Positions 55,101 to 62,853 of a DNA stretch of 64,000 nucleotides are shown piece by piece (position 1 is the stretch's first letter; every line of letters starts with the position of its first letter). Made by a program: the position numbers and the translations under genes. Source of the stretch: Pontibacter ummariensis (GTDB lineage Bacteria; Bacteroidota; Bacteroidia; Cytophagales; Hymenobacteraceae); contig NZ_FZOQ01000002.1 of NCBI RefSeq assembly GCF_900188175.1, positions 1 to 64,000 on the forward strand, given 5' to 3'. The notes beneath the pieces were generated by a model. The model was not told the DNA's origin. It did not search any database and was given only the letters and a program-made list of their open reading frames with translations.

Positions 55101-55648
55101 TCTTCCAGCTTTTTAAGCGTTTGCTTCTTACGTACCTTAAACTTGGAGATACCGGCCGCTTCCTCAAACAAAAGGCGACGGGAGTTCTCTTTGTCGTTGA
55201 GGATCTCGTCCACCATCTTCAGTTCGATGATGGCGTAGCTGTCAGAACCGATACCGGTGTCCAGGAAGAGCTCGTTGATATCCTTCAGGCGGCAAGGCAC
55301 CCCGTTCAGCATGTATTCGCTGTCCCCGTTCCGGTAGTACTTTCGGGTTACCGTAACTTGCGAATACTCCGTAGGCAGAATTCCCTTGTTATTATCGAAG
55401 GTGATGGATACCTCCGCCAATTGCACCGGTTTCCGGGTTTTGGAGCCATTGAAGATCACGTTCTCCATTTTGTCGGAGCGGAGGTTGCGTGTCTTCTGCT
55501 CTCCCAGTACCCAGCGGATGGCGTCCACGATGTTGGACTTACCACAACCGTTTGGCCCTACGATCCCCGTAATTCCGTTGTCGAAGTTGATGACGACCCG
55601 GTCGCCAAAGCTCTTAAAGCCTTTGATCTCTAGTTTTGATACTTGCAT
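52112..55648 (-). CDS. smc: chromosome segregation protein SMC
   Basis: 1178 residues, the usual length. The N-terminal ATPase half has Walker A GPNGCGKSN (31-39). Two long coiled-coil arms flank a hinge (about 500-680, around ENKGRANFIIL and SLSGGSVGLFDG). The C-terminal half has signature LSGGEKTLTAISLL (from 1085) and Walker B FCIFDEVDAPLDDAN (from about 1109). As a homodimer with ScpA/B it organises and segregates the chromosome. The many long plus-strand open frames over it are shadows. Confidence 0.98.
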   Translation of the reverse strand: MQVSKLEIKGFKSFGDRVVINFDNGITGIVGPNGCGKSNIVDAIRWVLGEQKTRNLRSDKMENVIFNGSKTRKPVQLAEVSITFDNNKGILPTEYSQVTVTRKYYRNGDSEYMLNGVPCRLKDINELFLDTGIGSDSYAIIELKMVDEILNDKENSRRLLFEEAAGISKFKVRKKQTLKKLEETDADLERVEDVLHEIGKNMKTLERQAKQAIKYFQLKEDYKKHSLEYARRNIAQYQQTLERLEQDVKQENALKEQYVTAATEAEDAIADQKEELNQTQEKLAEMQKTMQVQTAKLRQLENDIKLKAERSAYLKERMLQLRQQISQDTANVEHTQESILELRDELMTVQETFAEAEDHVSELKEQLQEANEQKESLQDTFQELTRQQKAKQNEVYQLNKSLEISQVQIQNINQELERLHLQQQTADEDGRVLQEQLQEAQAVLEENTGELVRLQAKEETLQANIEQTEAAIEELKVQLVELNRTLDAKQNQYNLTKSLVENMEGFPEAIKYLSKSDTWSKPAPLLSDILVCEAEYKGLIESYLEPYMNFFVVEELQDAVEAIGLLKRENKGRANFIILSEIEEMEPTATYSEGELKAAYEVVSADKKYSSLMKYMLRNVYISDDSEDELYGSDYKTIILKDGSAIRKPLSLSGGSVGLFDGNRLGRKQNLEKLAEEVEELTKQVDLQQSRITTQNRILQNYKAESQKDAIKQLEKEVAKHQQDLLTVRIKHEQHQQNLRNFDQKKDELQERLVELREQSQEVSPQAAADQKELQRLEAELAEFTLQIERQQEQIAVISGRYNQENIQFHQLKNRFASLQQEISYKQKTVETNQERIEHLKAELVKAEEEISTADTFIEENEAVVEGMTEARREFARELEDIEKEYFSLRGELDEKDKSIRDLQRKRQHADELLMRMQQAKTDTQLKLVAIKERLAAEFSISDDDFSSPVPEEELLIPLSTEELSQHIATVKGQLDKMGPVNAMAAEAYEEIEERNRFITEQRNDLFNAKNALIETINEIDTVAKDKFMDAFNQIKDNFKLVFRSLFTEEDNCDLVLLDPKNPIESKIEIMAQPKGKRPLTINQLSGGEKTLTAISLLFSIYLLKPAPFCIFDEVDAPLDDANIDKFNNIIRKFSHDSQFIVVTHNKRTMASTDVMYGITMIEAGISRVIPVDLRQIA

Positions 55649-55679
55649 TCGCGTGTGCGGAAACTGTGTAAGCTAAGCT

Positions 55680-55687
55680 CAAAAATA
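55680..55687 (-). promoter_or_regulatory. candidate -7 box of smc (TATTTTTG)
   Basis: The minus strand carries TATTTTTG, an exact TAnnTTTG match about 32 bases before the smc ATG. A TTTG box lies upstream but with only 15 bases of spacing, so the assignment is weak. Confidence 0.3.
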
Positions 55688-55764
55688 AAATGATTTTTGA
55701 TACAAATGCACCTTGCACTTGTATAATTAAAGGTTAAAGAAGCGTCTTTTTAGCGTGATTTTGC

Positions 55765-55772
55765 TATATTTG
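55765..55772 (+). promoter_or_regulatory. candidate -7 box (TATATTTG)
   Basis: An exact TAnnTTTG match lies 16 bases before the ATG of the small membrane-protein gene, which would give a very short leader. No clear -33 box is seen at standard distance. Confidence 0.35.
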
Positions 55773-55788
55773 ATTAGAAGAGATTTTT

Positions 55789-56313
55789 ATGGAGGTAATA
55801 CTGGTCATCTTACTCATATTAGCCGGAGTCGCTTTCTTTTTGATAAGGGAGTGGTTTAAAGCCTTTAACACGCCGGACGTGCCAAGCAGAAAAGAGGCGG
55901 ACAGGCAGGGAAGAACACCGCAGGCACCCCCAAGGCCTGCGACTTCTTTTGAGGACATTCTGCGGGAACTGCAGCCGAAGGCAGAGCGCATGGGAGAAAA
56001 GGGCCAGAAACCTGTAGCCCCAGCTCCGGAAAAGCCCAGGGAAGTAGCTAGACCTTTGGTGCCCGTAGCCGAAGAAAAGCCGAAGTACAAAAGCTATGAG
56101 AAGCCGATACCTGCAGCCGTTTCACTGGAGGAGAAAACAATACCAGGAAGAAAGCAGGTGGTTGTGCTGCAGCAAGAGACACCACCAAGAAGGTTTGATC
56201 CGTACGCCAGAGGCACTGAAAGGACATCCGACCGGATGGCAAGAATGCTTCGTAACCCAACTACCGCACGAGATGCCATTATTCTAAGCGAGATCTTTAA
56301 CAGGAAGTATTAG
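55789..56313 (+). CDS. conserved single-pass membrane protein, function unknown
   Basis: 174 residues. One N-terminal membrane helix (EVILVILLILAGVAFFLI, about 2-19) is followed by a low-complexity Pro/Lys/Glu-rich cytoplasmic linker. A conserved-looking C-terminus RMARMLRNPTTARDAIILSE then IFNRKY follows. The tail resembles one seen in small Bacteroidota membrane proteins of unknown role. It is divergent from smc, and GGAGG sits close to the start. No catalytic motif is visible. Confidence 0.7.
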   Translation: MEVILVILLILAGVAFFLIREWFKAFNTPDVPSRKEADRQGRTPQAPPRPATSFEDILRELQPKAERMGEKGQKPVAPAPEKPREVARPLVPVAEEKPKYKSYEKPIPAAVSLEEKTIPGRKQVVVLQQETPPRRFDPYARGTERTSDRMARMLRNPTTARDAIILSEIFNRKY

Positions 56314-56397
56314 TGGTTTTAGCTAGCGAACAGTCCGACTGGTATGTGGGCCCGAAACGAGTGAGGTTATCAGAACTTGTCTTACTGCTATCTCTTG

Positions 56398-56450
56398 TAC
56401 CGGTTCCAACCACCCCCAACCCCTCCTTGTCTAAGGCGGGGAGCCTGTTA
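56398..56450 (+). repeat. left arm of a long inverted repeat pair
   Basis: taccggttccaaccaccccc, then a GC-rich palindrome and taaggcggggagcctg. The same sequence returns, inverted, at 56772-56822 with a few mismatches. Its core belongs to the CCACCCCnAACCCCTCC family. Confidence 0.8.
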
Positions 56451-56519
56451 CTACTGTTGTCGAAGCATGAGCTCTGTAGTAAGACCAACAGCAGTTATTA
56501 TTCTTCACCAAGTACAAGC

Positions 56520-56550
56520 CTATTCCCCTCTTGTGAGGGTAAGGGTGGCT
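56520..56550. repeat. short copy of the GC-rich intergenic palindrome
   Basis: TTCCCCTCTTGTGAGGGTAAG then GGTGG repeats the CCCCTC...GAGGGG...GGGTGG pattern found at 1698-1725, with the usual small hairpin. Confidence 0.55.
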
Positions 56551-56771
56551 TTTAGAAATATGTAAGACAGAACATGCTCTTGTGATGGTATAAGACTAAG
56601 ATAACCCTGTTACTGGATACTGCGAAAAGGACTACTTAGACAAGCTTTACTCAAGTATATAAAACACTCAGGCAATTCTGCTGCCTGCAGGTAACTTTTT
56701 AGTTAAACCCTACAGATAAAACGCACTAAGAGGGTTGCTATAACACTTAGCATCCAAAAGTATAAAAAGCA

Positions 56772-56822
56772 GGCTCCTCGCCTTAGATAAGGAGGGGGAA
56801 GGGGGTGGTTGGAACCGGTACT
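56772..56822 (-). repeat. right arm of the long inverted repeat pair
   Basis: caggctcctcgccttagata then aggaggggg and gtggttggaaccggta, the inverted counterpart of 56398-56450. The arms are about 320 bases apart. Confidence 0.8.
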
Positions 56823-56908
56823 GCTAACTTATCAGGGTGTTTTCTTTTGACTTTTTGGCTGCCTTATAAGGGTGACTTGTACTGCTAAACACGAACAAGC
56901 TCATTTTT

Positions 56909-57577
56909 CTACAAGTTCTGCGTAACAGCATAGGTTACCAGGTTTGCCCCCATGCGCAAGGCCTGCTGGCGGATCGGCTCCGGATCGTTGTAAATCTCCT
57001 GGTCTTCCCAGCCATTCCCCAGATCTGACTCAAAGGAGTAGAAGCACACCAACCGGCCCTCGTGTATAATCCCGAAGCCCTGGGGTGGCTTGTTATCGTG
57101 TTCGTGTACTTTCGGGAGGCCATGCGTGAACTCAAACTTTTGCCGGTAAATAGGGTGGTCGAAGGGAAGTTCGACGAACTCATACTCCGGGAACACCTTT
57201 TTCATCTCTTTTCGGATATACTTGTCCAGGCCGTAGTTATCATCTACATGCAGAAAGCCTCCGCTCAGGAGGTAGTTGCGTAGGTTCTGTGCCTCGGCAT
57301 CTGAGAAAATCACGTTGCCATGCCCTGTCATATGCACGAAGGGATAGCTGAAAAGCTCCGGGCTTCCGACTTCCACAATAGCGGGTTCAGCGGCGATGTT
57401 CATGTTCAGGTTGCGGTTGCAAAACTGAATCAGGTTGGGCAGCGATGTTTTGTTTGCGTACCAGTCGCCACCGCCATTATACTTTAACTTCGCTATTTTA
57501 AAGCTATAGTTCTGAGCGAATAAGGAAGGACTGGCTACTGCCAGGAGCAGGAATAAAACTAGAAGGTGCTTTAGCAT
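56909..57577 (-). CDS. DUF4159 domain-containing protein
   Basis: 222 residues. A signal peptide (MLKHLLVLFLLLAVASPSLFA, 1-21) precedes a single DUF4159 domain. It contains YNGGGDWYANKTSLPNLIQF, FVHMTGHGNVIFSD, the hallmark GGFLHVDDNYG (about 106-116) and FDHPIYRQKFEF. The fold is related to glutamine-amidotransferase-like domains and the function is unknown. Likely periplasmic. It lies 24 bases downstream of rsmE on the same strand, so the two are probably co-transcribed. Confidence 0.9.
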   Translation of the reverse strand: MLKHLLVLFLLLAVASPSLFAQNYSFKIAKLKYNGGGDWYANKTSLPNLIQFCNRNLNMNIAAEPAIVEVGSPELFSYPFVHMTGHGNVIFSDAEAQNLRNYLLSGGFLHVDDNYGLDKYIRKEMKKVFPEYEFVELPFDHPIYRQKFEFTHGLPKVHEHDNKPPQGFGIIHEGRLVCFYSFESDLGNGWEDQEIYNDPEPIRQQALRMGANLVTYAVTQNL

Positions 57578-57601
57578 AAGTTCGGGCGTTGGCTGTTATT
57601 C

Positions 57602-58318
57602 TTATAACGGCGCATAGATGTCGTGTAGTACATTTAACGTGTGGCAGGCTACCAAGGCCGCTGTTTCGGTACGCAGGCGGCTTTGCCCTAGCGTAACAGG
57701 TTTTATCCCTGCTTCATAGGCTGCCGCGATCTCCCCTGTTGAAAAGTCCCCTTCCGGACCGATCATGATCACGTGTGGCTGGCCGAAGGCATAGTAATCC
57801 TTGATGCTCTTCGTGGCATCCTCTTCCAGGTGGGCGATATACGTATGCTCCGGGATTGTCTTCTGTACAAAGCGGTGGAAAGGAGTCATTTCGTTCAGCA
57901 GGGGCAGGTACCCTTTCTGAGACTGCTTCATGGCGCTAACGGCAATCTTCTCCAGCCTGTCGAGCCTGAGTTGGCGGCGTTCGGAGTGCTCGCAGAGCAG
58001 AAACGTAATTTCACTCACGCCGATCTCGATGGCTTTCTCCACAAACCACTCCATACGGTCCATGTTCTTCGTCGGCGCCACCGCAATGTGCGAGGTGTGC
58101 GGCACCTTTCCAAACTCAATTTGTTTGTCAATGATCTGTAGCTGGCACTTTTTAGGGGTGGCTGACTGAATCACCGCCGTGTACCGGCCTCCCACACCAT
58201 CTACAAGATATACGGTGTCTCCCTGCTGCAGGCGCAGTACGCGTGTACAGTGTTTTGACTCGTCTTCGCTTAATGTATAAAATTCGCCTTTTACGTCTGG
58301 AGTATAGAATAAATGCAC
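57602..58318 (-). CDS. rsmE: 16S rRNA (uracil1498-N3)-methyltransferase
   Basis: 238 residues from GTG (plus-strand 58316-58318), preceded by AAAGGA. The frame stays open further upstream, but only from GTG does the family start HLFYTPDVKGEFYTL appear and the length become normal. SPOUT-fold motifs: the middle region with MDRMEWFVEKAIEIGV, VIMIGPEGDFSTGEI (about 176-190) and LGQSRLRTETAALVA. It methylates U1498 of 16S rRNA. Confidence 0.95.
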   Translation of the reverse strand: MHLFYTPDVKGEFYTLSEDESKHCTRVLRLQQGDTVYLVDGVGGRYTAVIQSATPKKCQLQIIDKQIEFGKVPHTSHIAVAPTKNMDRMEWFVEKAIEIGVSEITFLLCEHSERRQLRLDRLEKIAVSAMKQSQKGYLPLLNEMTPFHRFVQKTIPEHTYIAHLEEDATKSIKDYYAFGQPHVIMIGPEGDFSTGEIAAAYEAGIKPVTLGQSRLRTETAALVACHTLNVLHDIYAPL

Positions 58319-58454
58319 TGCTTTTCCTTTTGTTCGTCTATCATTACCGGAGGTGGCACAAATACAGTCTTTGAGAAGCCACCCGCGAGAGCAGCAACAT
58401 GCCCGCCGGTTTATTATACGAAAGTATGAAATTTGAGACAGGTGTGGAAGAAGG

Positions 58455-58491
58455 GAAAACAAAAGCCTCCCTGCACAAGGCAGAGAGGCTT
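58455..58491 (-). terminator. rho-independent terminator of pckA
   Basis: On the minus strand AAGCCTCTCTGC (plus-strand 58480-58491) pairs with GCAGGGAGGCTT (58463-58474) with one mismatch across a 5-base loop, and TTGTTTT follows. It lies just after the pckA stop. Confidence 0.85.
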
Positions 58492-58514
58492 GCGAGAGGT
58501 ACCAGGAAGGCTTC

Positions 58515-60128
58515 TTAGGCTGTTTCTTCCACCAAAGGTGCCCCTGCCATTATTTCTTCGCTGGCATCATCGGCAAACTTCTGAAAGTTCTTCACGAATT
58601 TCGCGGCCAGGTCTGTGGCTTTGTTGTCGTAGTCTTCTTTGTTTTCCCAGGTATCGCGCGGATTCAGGATCTCGGAAGGCACGTTCGGGCAGGAGGCAGG
58701 AACCTCTACGCCAAACACCGGGTGCTTGGTATAGCGAACTTTATCCAAATCGCCCTTTAAGGCAGCTGTAATGGTAGCGCGCGTATAAGGCAGTTTCATG
58801 CGGGAGCCCACACCGTAAGGGCCACCTGTCCAGCCCGTGTTCACCAGCCACACATTTACCTGGTTTTCCTCCATCTTTCTGCCCAGCATTTCGGCGTACT
58901 TCGTGGGATGCAGGGGGAGAAAAGCCGCCCCAAAACAGGCAGAGAAAGTAGTCTGTGGCTCTGTTATCCCTACTTCGGTGCCGGCTACTTTGGCCGTATA
59001 GCCAGAGATGAAGTGGTACATGGCCTGGCTGGTGTTTAACCTGGAGATAGGAGGGAGCACCCCAAAGGCATCGGCTGTCAGGAAGAAGATGTTTTTCGGC
59101 ACGCCCCCTCTGGAAGGGATAACGGCATTATCTATATGATAGATCGGGTAAGCAGTGCGCGTGTTTTGCGTAACCGAGCTGTTGGTGTAATCTACCGTAC
59201 GTGTACCAGGGTAGAAGCGCGTGTTCTCCACAATAGACTCAAAGCGGATGGCATCCCAGATCTGCGGCTCTTTCTCACGCGTCAGGTCAATTACTTTGGC
59301 ATAGCAGCCCCCCTCAAAGTTAAAGACACTGTCCTTTGTCCAGCCGTGCTCGTCGTCCCCGATCAACCCGCGGTCCGGATCAGCAGAGAGCGTTGTTTTA
59401 CCGGTGCCCGACAGCCCGAAGAAAATCGCGGTGTCTCCATCTTGCCCGATGTTGGCCGAGCAATGCATCGACAGCGTATCCCGCTCCTGTGGCAACAGGT
59501 AGTTGAGAACGGAGAAAATTCCTTTCTTCATCTCCCCGGCGTACCCCGTGCCGCCGATGAGGATGATGCCCTTGCTTAAGTTAATGATAGCAAAGTTCTT
59601 CTGGCGGGTGCCGTCTTCCTCAGGGTTCGCCTCAAATTCCGGGGCGCAGAGGATGGTAAACTGGGGTTGATGCTGCTCAAGCTCTTCTTTTGTTAAACGC
59701 AGGAACATGTTATGGCAAAACAGATTATGCCAGGCCTGGGTATTTACGATGCGCAGGTCCAGGCGATAATCCGGATGAGCCCCCGCATAGGCATCGCGCA
59801 CATACAACTTGCGGTCCTGCAGGAAGTGGACCATCTTATCATAGAGCCGGTCGAACTTTTCGGGGCTAAACGGAATGTTGATGTCGCCCCACCACACGGT
59901 GTCTGCTGTTTTAGCGTCCTTTACAATATACCGGTCCTTGGGTGAGCGACCAGTAAAGCTGCCTGTATCGCACATGAGCGCCCCGGTGTCTGCCAGGTAA
60001 CCTTCCCCGTTCTTTACAGCCTCCTCCACCAGCTCGGCAGGGCTAAGGTTCCAAAGCACCTCTTGGGCAGGCCTTATGCCCAGGCCATGTAAATCTTGTG
60101 CACTTCGTTTAACTCCAGATTCTTTCAT
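58515..60128 (-). CDS. pckA: phosphoenolpyruvate carboxykinase (ATP)
   Basis: 537 residues, the usual length of ATP-type enzymes. TGSFTGRSPKDRYIVKD is the substrate site. The P-loop GLSGTGKTTLS (about 235-245), kinase-2 LIGDDEHGW (about 255-263) and an adenine-binding NTGWTGGPYGVGSR stretch near the C-terminus are present. It converts oxaloacetate and ATP to phosphoenolpyruvate, the first step of gluconeogenesis, and so also supports sugar-nucleotide supply for glycans. Confidence 0.98.
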   Translation of the reverse strand: MKESGVKRSAQDLHGLGIRPAQEVLWNLSPAELVEEAVKNGEGYLADTGALMCDTGSFTGRSPKDRYIVKDAKTADTVWWGDINIPFSPEKFDRLYDKMVHFLQDRKLYVRDAYAGAHPDYRLDLRIVNTQAWHNLFCHNMFLRLTKEELEQHQPQFTILCAPEFEANPEEDGTRQKNFAIINLSKGIILIGGTGYAGEMKKGIFSVLNYLLPQERDTLSMHCSANIGQDGDTAIFFGLSGTGKTTLSADPDRGLIGDDEHGWTKDSVFNFEGGCYAKVIDLTREKEPQIWDAIRFESIVENTRFYPGTRTVDYTNSSVTQNTRTAYPIYHIDNAVIPSRGGVPKNIFFLTADAFGVLPPISRLNTSQAMYHFISGYTAKVAGTEVGITEPQTTFSACFGAAFLPLHPTKYAEMLGRKMEENQVNVWLVNTGWTGGPYGVGSRMKLPYTRATITAALKGDLDKVRYTKHPVFGVEVPASCPNVPSEILNPRDTWENKEDYDNKATDLAAKFVKNFQKFADDASEEIMAGAPLVEETA

Positions 60129-60180
60129 TAGGTTTATAGGTTTGTTTTTGGTCTACTGTTTGCTACGCTAAATAGCTTGA

Positions 60181-60188
60181 CAAAGATA
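60181..60188 (-). promoter_or_regulatory. candidate -7 box of pckA (TATCTTTG)
   Basis: Minus-strand TATCTTTG is an exact TAnnTTTG match about 50 bases before the pckA ATG, in the divergent gap shared with the transporter gene. A -33 box is not evident. Confidence 0.35.
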
Positions 60189-60262
60189 AGTACAATACAC
60201 ATTAAATGTGCTTGCTCACTCACTTTTATTCTAGAAGTCGTATAGGCAGGAAACAAATTGAT

Positions 60263-60270
60263 TAAATTTG
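60263..60270 (+). promoter_or_regulatory. candidate -7 box of the POT transporter gene (TAAATTTG)
   Basis: An exact TAnnTTTG match 79 bases before the ATG, in the divergent pckA gap. No convincing -33 box is found. Confidence 0.35.
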
Positions 60271-60348
60271 TCCGTATGGCTCTAAAAAGCTATATTTACC
60301 TACTTAAGTGTGCTCATTTAAAATTAAACAACCAATCTTCTAACATTT

Positions 60349-61947
60349 ATGTCTTTAAAAGAACATACCATTGCCGACATGAACACGGAGCGAGACGTTC
60401 CGCTGGATGTGGACCCCACGGGTCCGGAAATGTTTGGGCATCCGAAGGGACTTTTCTACCTGTTCTTCGCAGAGCTTTGGGAGCGTTTCAGCTTTTATGG
60501 AATGCGTGCCCTGTTGGTTCTGTACATGGTGAATGACCTTTTATTTAGTGATTCTGTCGCTTTCGGTATTTACGCAGCATACGGTGCCCTAGTTTATGCC
60601 ACGCCTGTGATTGGCGGGATGCTGGCTGACCGCCTGCTGGGCTATCGGAAGTCCATTATGCTGGGCGCTGTGCTGATGTCCATCGGTCACTTTGCACTGG
60701 CAGTAGAGGAACCTATTTTCTTCTACGGTGCCCTGGCCCTGCTGATCGTCGGAAACGGGTTCTTTAAGCCTAACATCTCTACCCTGGTAGGCACGCTGTA
60801 CAAGCAGGGGGATGCCCGAAGGGATGCCGGTTTCACCATCTTTTACATGGGTATCAACATCGGAGCTATGCTTGCTCCATTGGTGTGTGGTTACCTGGGT
60901 GCTGAGTATGGCTGGCACTATGGCTTTGGAGCTGCCGGTGTCGGTATGCTGTTGGGCCTTTTGATGTTCTGGAACGGTACCAGAACGGGCGTTTTCGGTG
61001 AGAATGGTTATCCGCCAAACCCGGTTCGGCTAAGAGAAAAAGTAGCCGGTATTTCAAGAGGGGCCTGGGTCGTGGTCTGCTCTGTCCTTTCGCTTCCGGT
61101 GTTTGGCATCCTGCTTTACCACGGTATTCTGGAAGTGCCAGGCATTGGAGACACCGAACTGGACGGCCACCTGATCGACTATGCGATGTATTATGTGTTG
61201 CTTCCGGCCATCGCCATCGTGCTTTTCATCAACTTAGTTAAAGAAAGCAAGGTAGAGCGCCAGCGTTTGATCGTGGTGATCCTGCTCACATTCTTTATCA
61301 CAGTGTTCTGGTCTTTCTTTGAGCAGGCAGGCTCTTCGCTGACGCTGTTTGCGGAGCGCAATGTAGACCTTGACCTGAACCTGGGCTTATTTGTGTGGGA
61401 GATGAATGCGGCCCAGACAAACGCCATTAACCCATTCTTTATCGTCCTGTTTGCCCTTCCGTTCTCTGCCCTTTGGCTGTCTTTGTCCAAGATGCACATG
61501 AACCCCTTTACGCCGGTTAAGTTTGCCCTGGGTATTGCCCAGCTAGGCTTAGGCTTCCTGATCTTTTCCTGGAGCGCCAACTTTGCTGACGCGAATGGCC
61601 AGGTATCGGTTTGGTTCCTGATTGCGGGTTACATGTTCATTACGACAGGTGAGTTATTTATCTCTCCTGTGGGGCTTTCAAAGGTAACAGAGCTTTCTCC
61701 GGCTAAAATCGTGTCCTTTATCATGGGTATCTGGTTCCTTTCCTCGTCATTCGCCCACCATATTGCCGGTATTATCGCGAAGTTCACTTCCGTGAGCGGT
61801 AGCGGAGATCAGGAAGTATCGGGGGCCGAGTCGCTGTTGGTGTATACCACGGTGTTTGAGCAAATAGCCTATGTAGCCTTTGGCTTCGCGGTGCTGGCTT
61901 TAATTCTGACGCCGCTAATGCGCAAGTGGATGCACGGTATTCACTAA
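60349..61947 (+). CDS. POT-family proton-dependent oligopeptide transporter
   Basis: 532 residues, about 12-14 membrane helices. The E-x-x-E-R-F signature is present as ELWERFSFYGMRALLVLYM (about 45-63), followed by GNGFFKPNISTLVGTLY (about 137-153), the second POT signature, and FTIFYMGINIGAMLAPL. It imports di- and tripeptides with protons across the inner membrane. The next Met (MNTERD) at residue 11 is an alternative start. Confidence 0.93.
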   Translation: MSLKEHTIADMNTERDVPLDVDPTGPEMFGHPKGLFYLFFAELWERFSFYGMRALLVLYMVNDLLFSDSVAFGIYAAYGALVYATPVIGGMLADRLLGYRKSIMLGAVLMSIGHFALAVEEPIFFYGALALLIVGNGFFKPNISTLVGTLYKQGDARRDAGFTIFYMGINIGAMLAPLVCGYLGAEYGWHYGFGAAGVGMLLGLLMFWNGTRTGVFGENGYPPNPVRLREKVAGISRGAWVVVCSVLSLPVFGILLYHGILEVPGIGDTELDGHLIDYAMYYVLLPAIAIVLFINLVKESKVERQRLIVVILLTFFITVFWSFFEQAGSSLTLFAERNVDLDLNLGLFVWEMNAAQTNAINPFFIVLFALPFSALWLSLSKMHMNPFTPVKFALGIAQLGLGFLIFSWSANFADANGQVSVWFLIAGYMFITTGELFISPVGLSKVTELSPAKIVSFIMGIWFLSSSFAHHIAGIIAKFTSVSGSGDQEVSGAESLLVYTTVFEQIAYVAFGFAVLALILTPLMRKWMHGIH

Positions 61948-61969
61948 ATCGCTATTAATTGTATATTTT

Positions 61970-62006
61970 AAAGGCCTTTGCAAAAAAATGCAAAGGCCTT
62001 TTTGTT
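61970..62006 (+). terminator. rho-independent terminator of the POT transporter gene
   Basis: Perfect 13-base arms AAAGGCCTTTGCA (61970-61982) and TGCAAAGGCCTTT (61989-62001) with a 6-base A loop, followed by TTGTTT. It lies 22 bases after the stop codon. Confidence 0.93.
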
Positions 62007-62120
62007 TGTATTTATAAATTTAGATATTGCTATATAGCTTTAGCAGATGCTTCTGTGAGGTTTAGGCAGCGCTACCGATAACTAGATTCTAAATACATAC
62101 AAACTTATACAATTACCCAA

Positions 62121-62732
62121 ATGGTACTTTTTTATCGCCGCCTCTGGCTGGCTCTGGCAGCAGGTGTTTGTTGCACGCTTAACTCGTGCCTTTTAGTAAC
62201 AGAGGTTGTCCCCAACATTGCGGATGAGTTGAATCCCGCTCCGGCTCTGGTTACCTACACCCTTAAAAAAGGAGGGCACTATGCCGACTACAAGCCCATC
62301 CGCATCCTAAGTACTGCGCGCATGAAATTCCAGGTCACCTTCGACAGTACGGCCATCTATACGACCACGCTAAAAAAGAACCAGGGCGATATTAACAAGC
62401 TGTACGGCATGTCAGACTGCCGAACAGACCATCACACCAACAGCGCCCGTTTTGGCTGGAGATGGTACAAGGAGCAGCTAGAACTGCTTGCCTATACGTA
62501 CAAGGACAAAGAGTTGTCTTATGAACTTATTGGGGCAGTACCGATCGGCGAACCGATTACCTGCGAACTGCGCATGGAGAAGCAACAGTATGTTTTCGAG
62601 GCCAATGGAAAAAGGATAACCATGCCAAGGGGGTGTTCCGGAGAGGCAGATGGGTTACAGCTCTACCCGTACTTCGGGGGGAATGAAGCAGCCCCGCATG
62701 ACATCACCATAAAGATCCGGGAACTACTCTAA
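62121..62732 (+). CDS. putative lipoprotein, function unknown
   Basis: 203 residues. MVLFYRRLWLALAAGVCCTL then NSC gives a lipoprotein signal with lipid-accepting Cys23. The rest is a mostly beta-stranded domain with four further Cys/His-rich positions (MSDCRTDHHTNSARFGWRWY) and ends in DITIKIRELL. I do not recognise a family. It is probably anchored to the outer membrane or periplasmic face. It has its own terminator and no operon partner. Confidence 0.65.
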   Translation: MVLFYRRLWLALAAGVCCTLNSCLLVTEVVPNIADELNPAPALVTYTLKKGGHYADYKPIRILSTARMKFQVTFDSTAIYTTTLKKNQGDINKLYGMSDCRTDHHTNSARFGWRWYKEQLELLAYTYKDKELSYELIGAVPIGEPITCELRMEKQQYVFEANGKRITMPRGCSGEADGLQLYPYFGGNEAAPHDITIKIRELL

Positions 62733-62797
62733 GCGAAACTGCCGAGTGGCGCTACTATAACGAACCAAGTTTGGTGTACAAGCGGTTTGGCTAAACG

Positions 62798-62835
62798 TAA
62801 AAAGCCTCTGAGCGTTAACTCAGAGGCTTTTTTTA
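62798..62835. terminator. bidirectional terminator between the lipoprotein gene and groEL
   Basis: Arms AAAAGCCTCTGAG and CTCAGAGGCTTTT surround a 6-base loop, with T-runs in both directions (TTTTTTT on plus, TTTTTACG on minus). The flanking genes converge. Confidence 0.92.
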
Positions 62836-62853
62836 TTTATCAGACGTATGATC

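Larger units (their letters stand above)
56314..56908. other. repeat-filled non-coding spacer
   Basis: 595 bases between the small membrane-protein gene and the convergent DUF4159 gene. It holds two inverted ~50-base copies of a GC-rich repeat and one short copy, listed separately. Open frames here (for example 56313-56555) translate the repeat and show no protein character. Confidence 0.6.

Noticed and set aside
52214..55676. Many plus-strand ORFs of 60-200 codons over smc
   Set aside because: Antisense shadows of the coiled-coil coding sequence; low-complexity Ser/Leu-rich translations.
56313..56565. Plus-strand ORFs of 60-80 codons in the repeat-filled spacer
   Set aside because: They translate the intergenic palindromes and show no protein-like composition.
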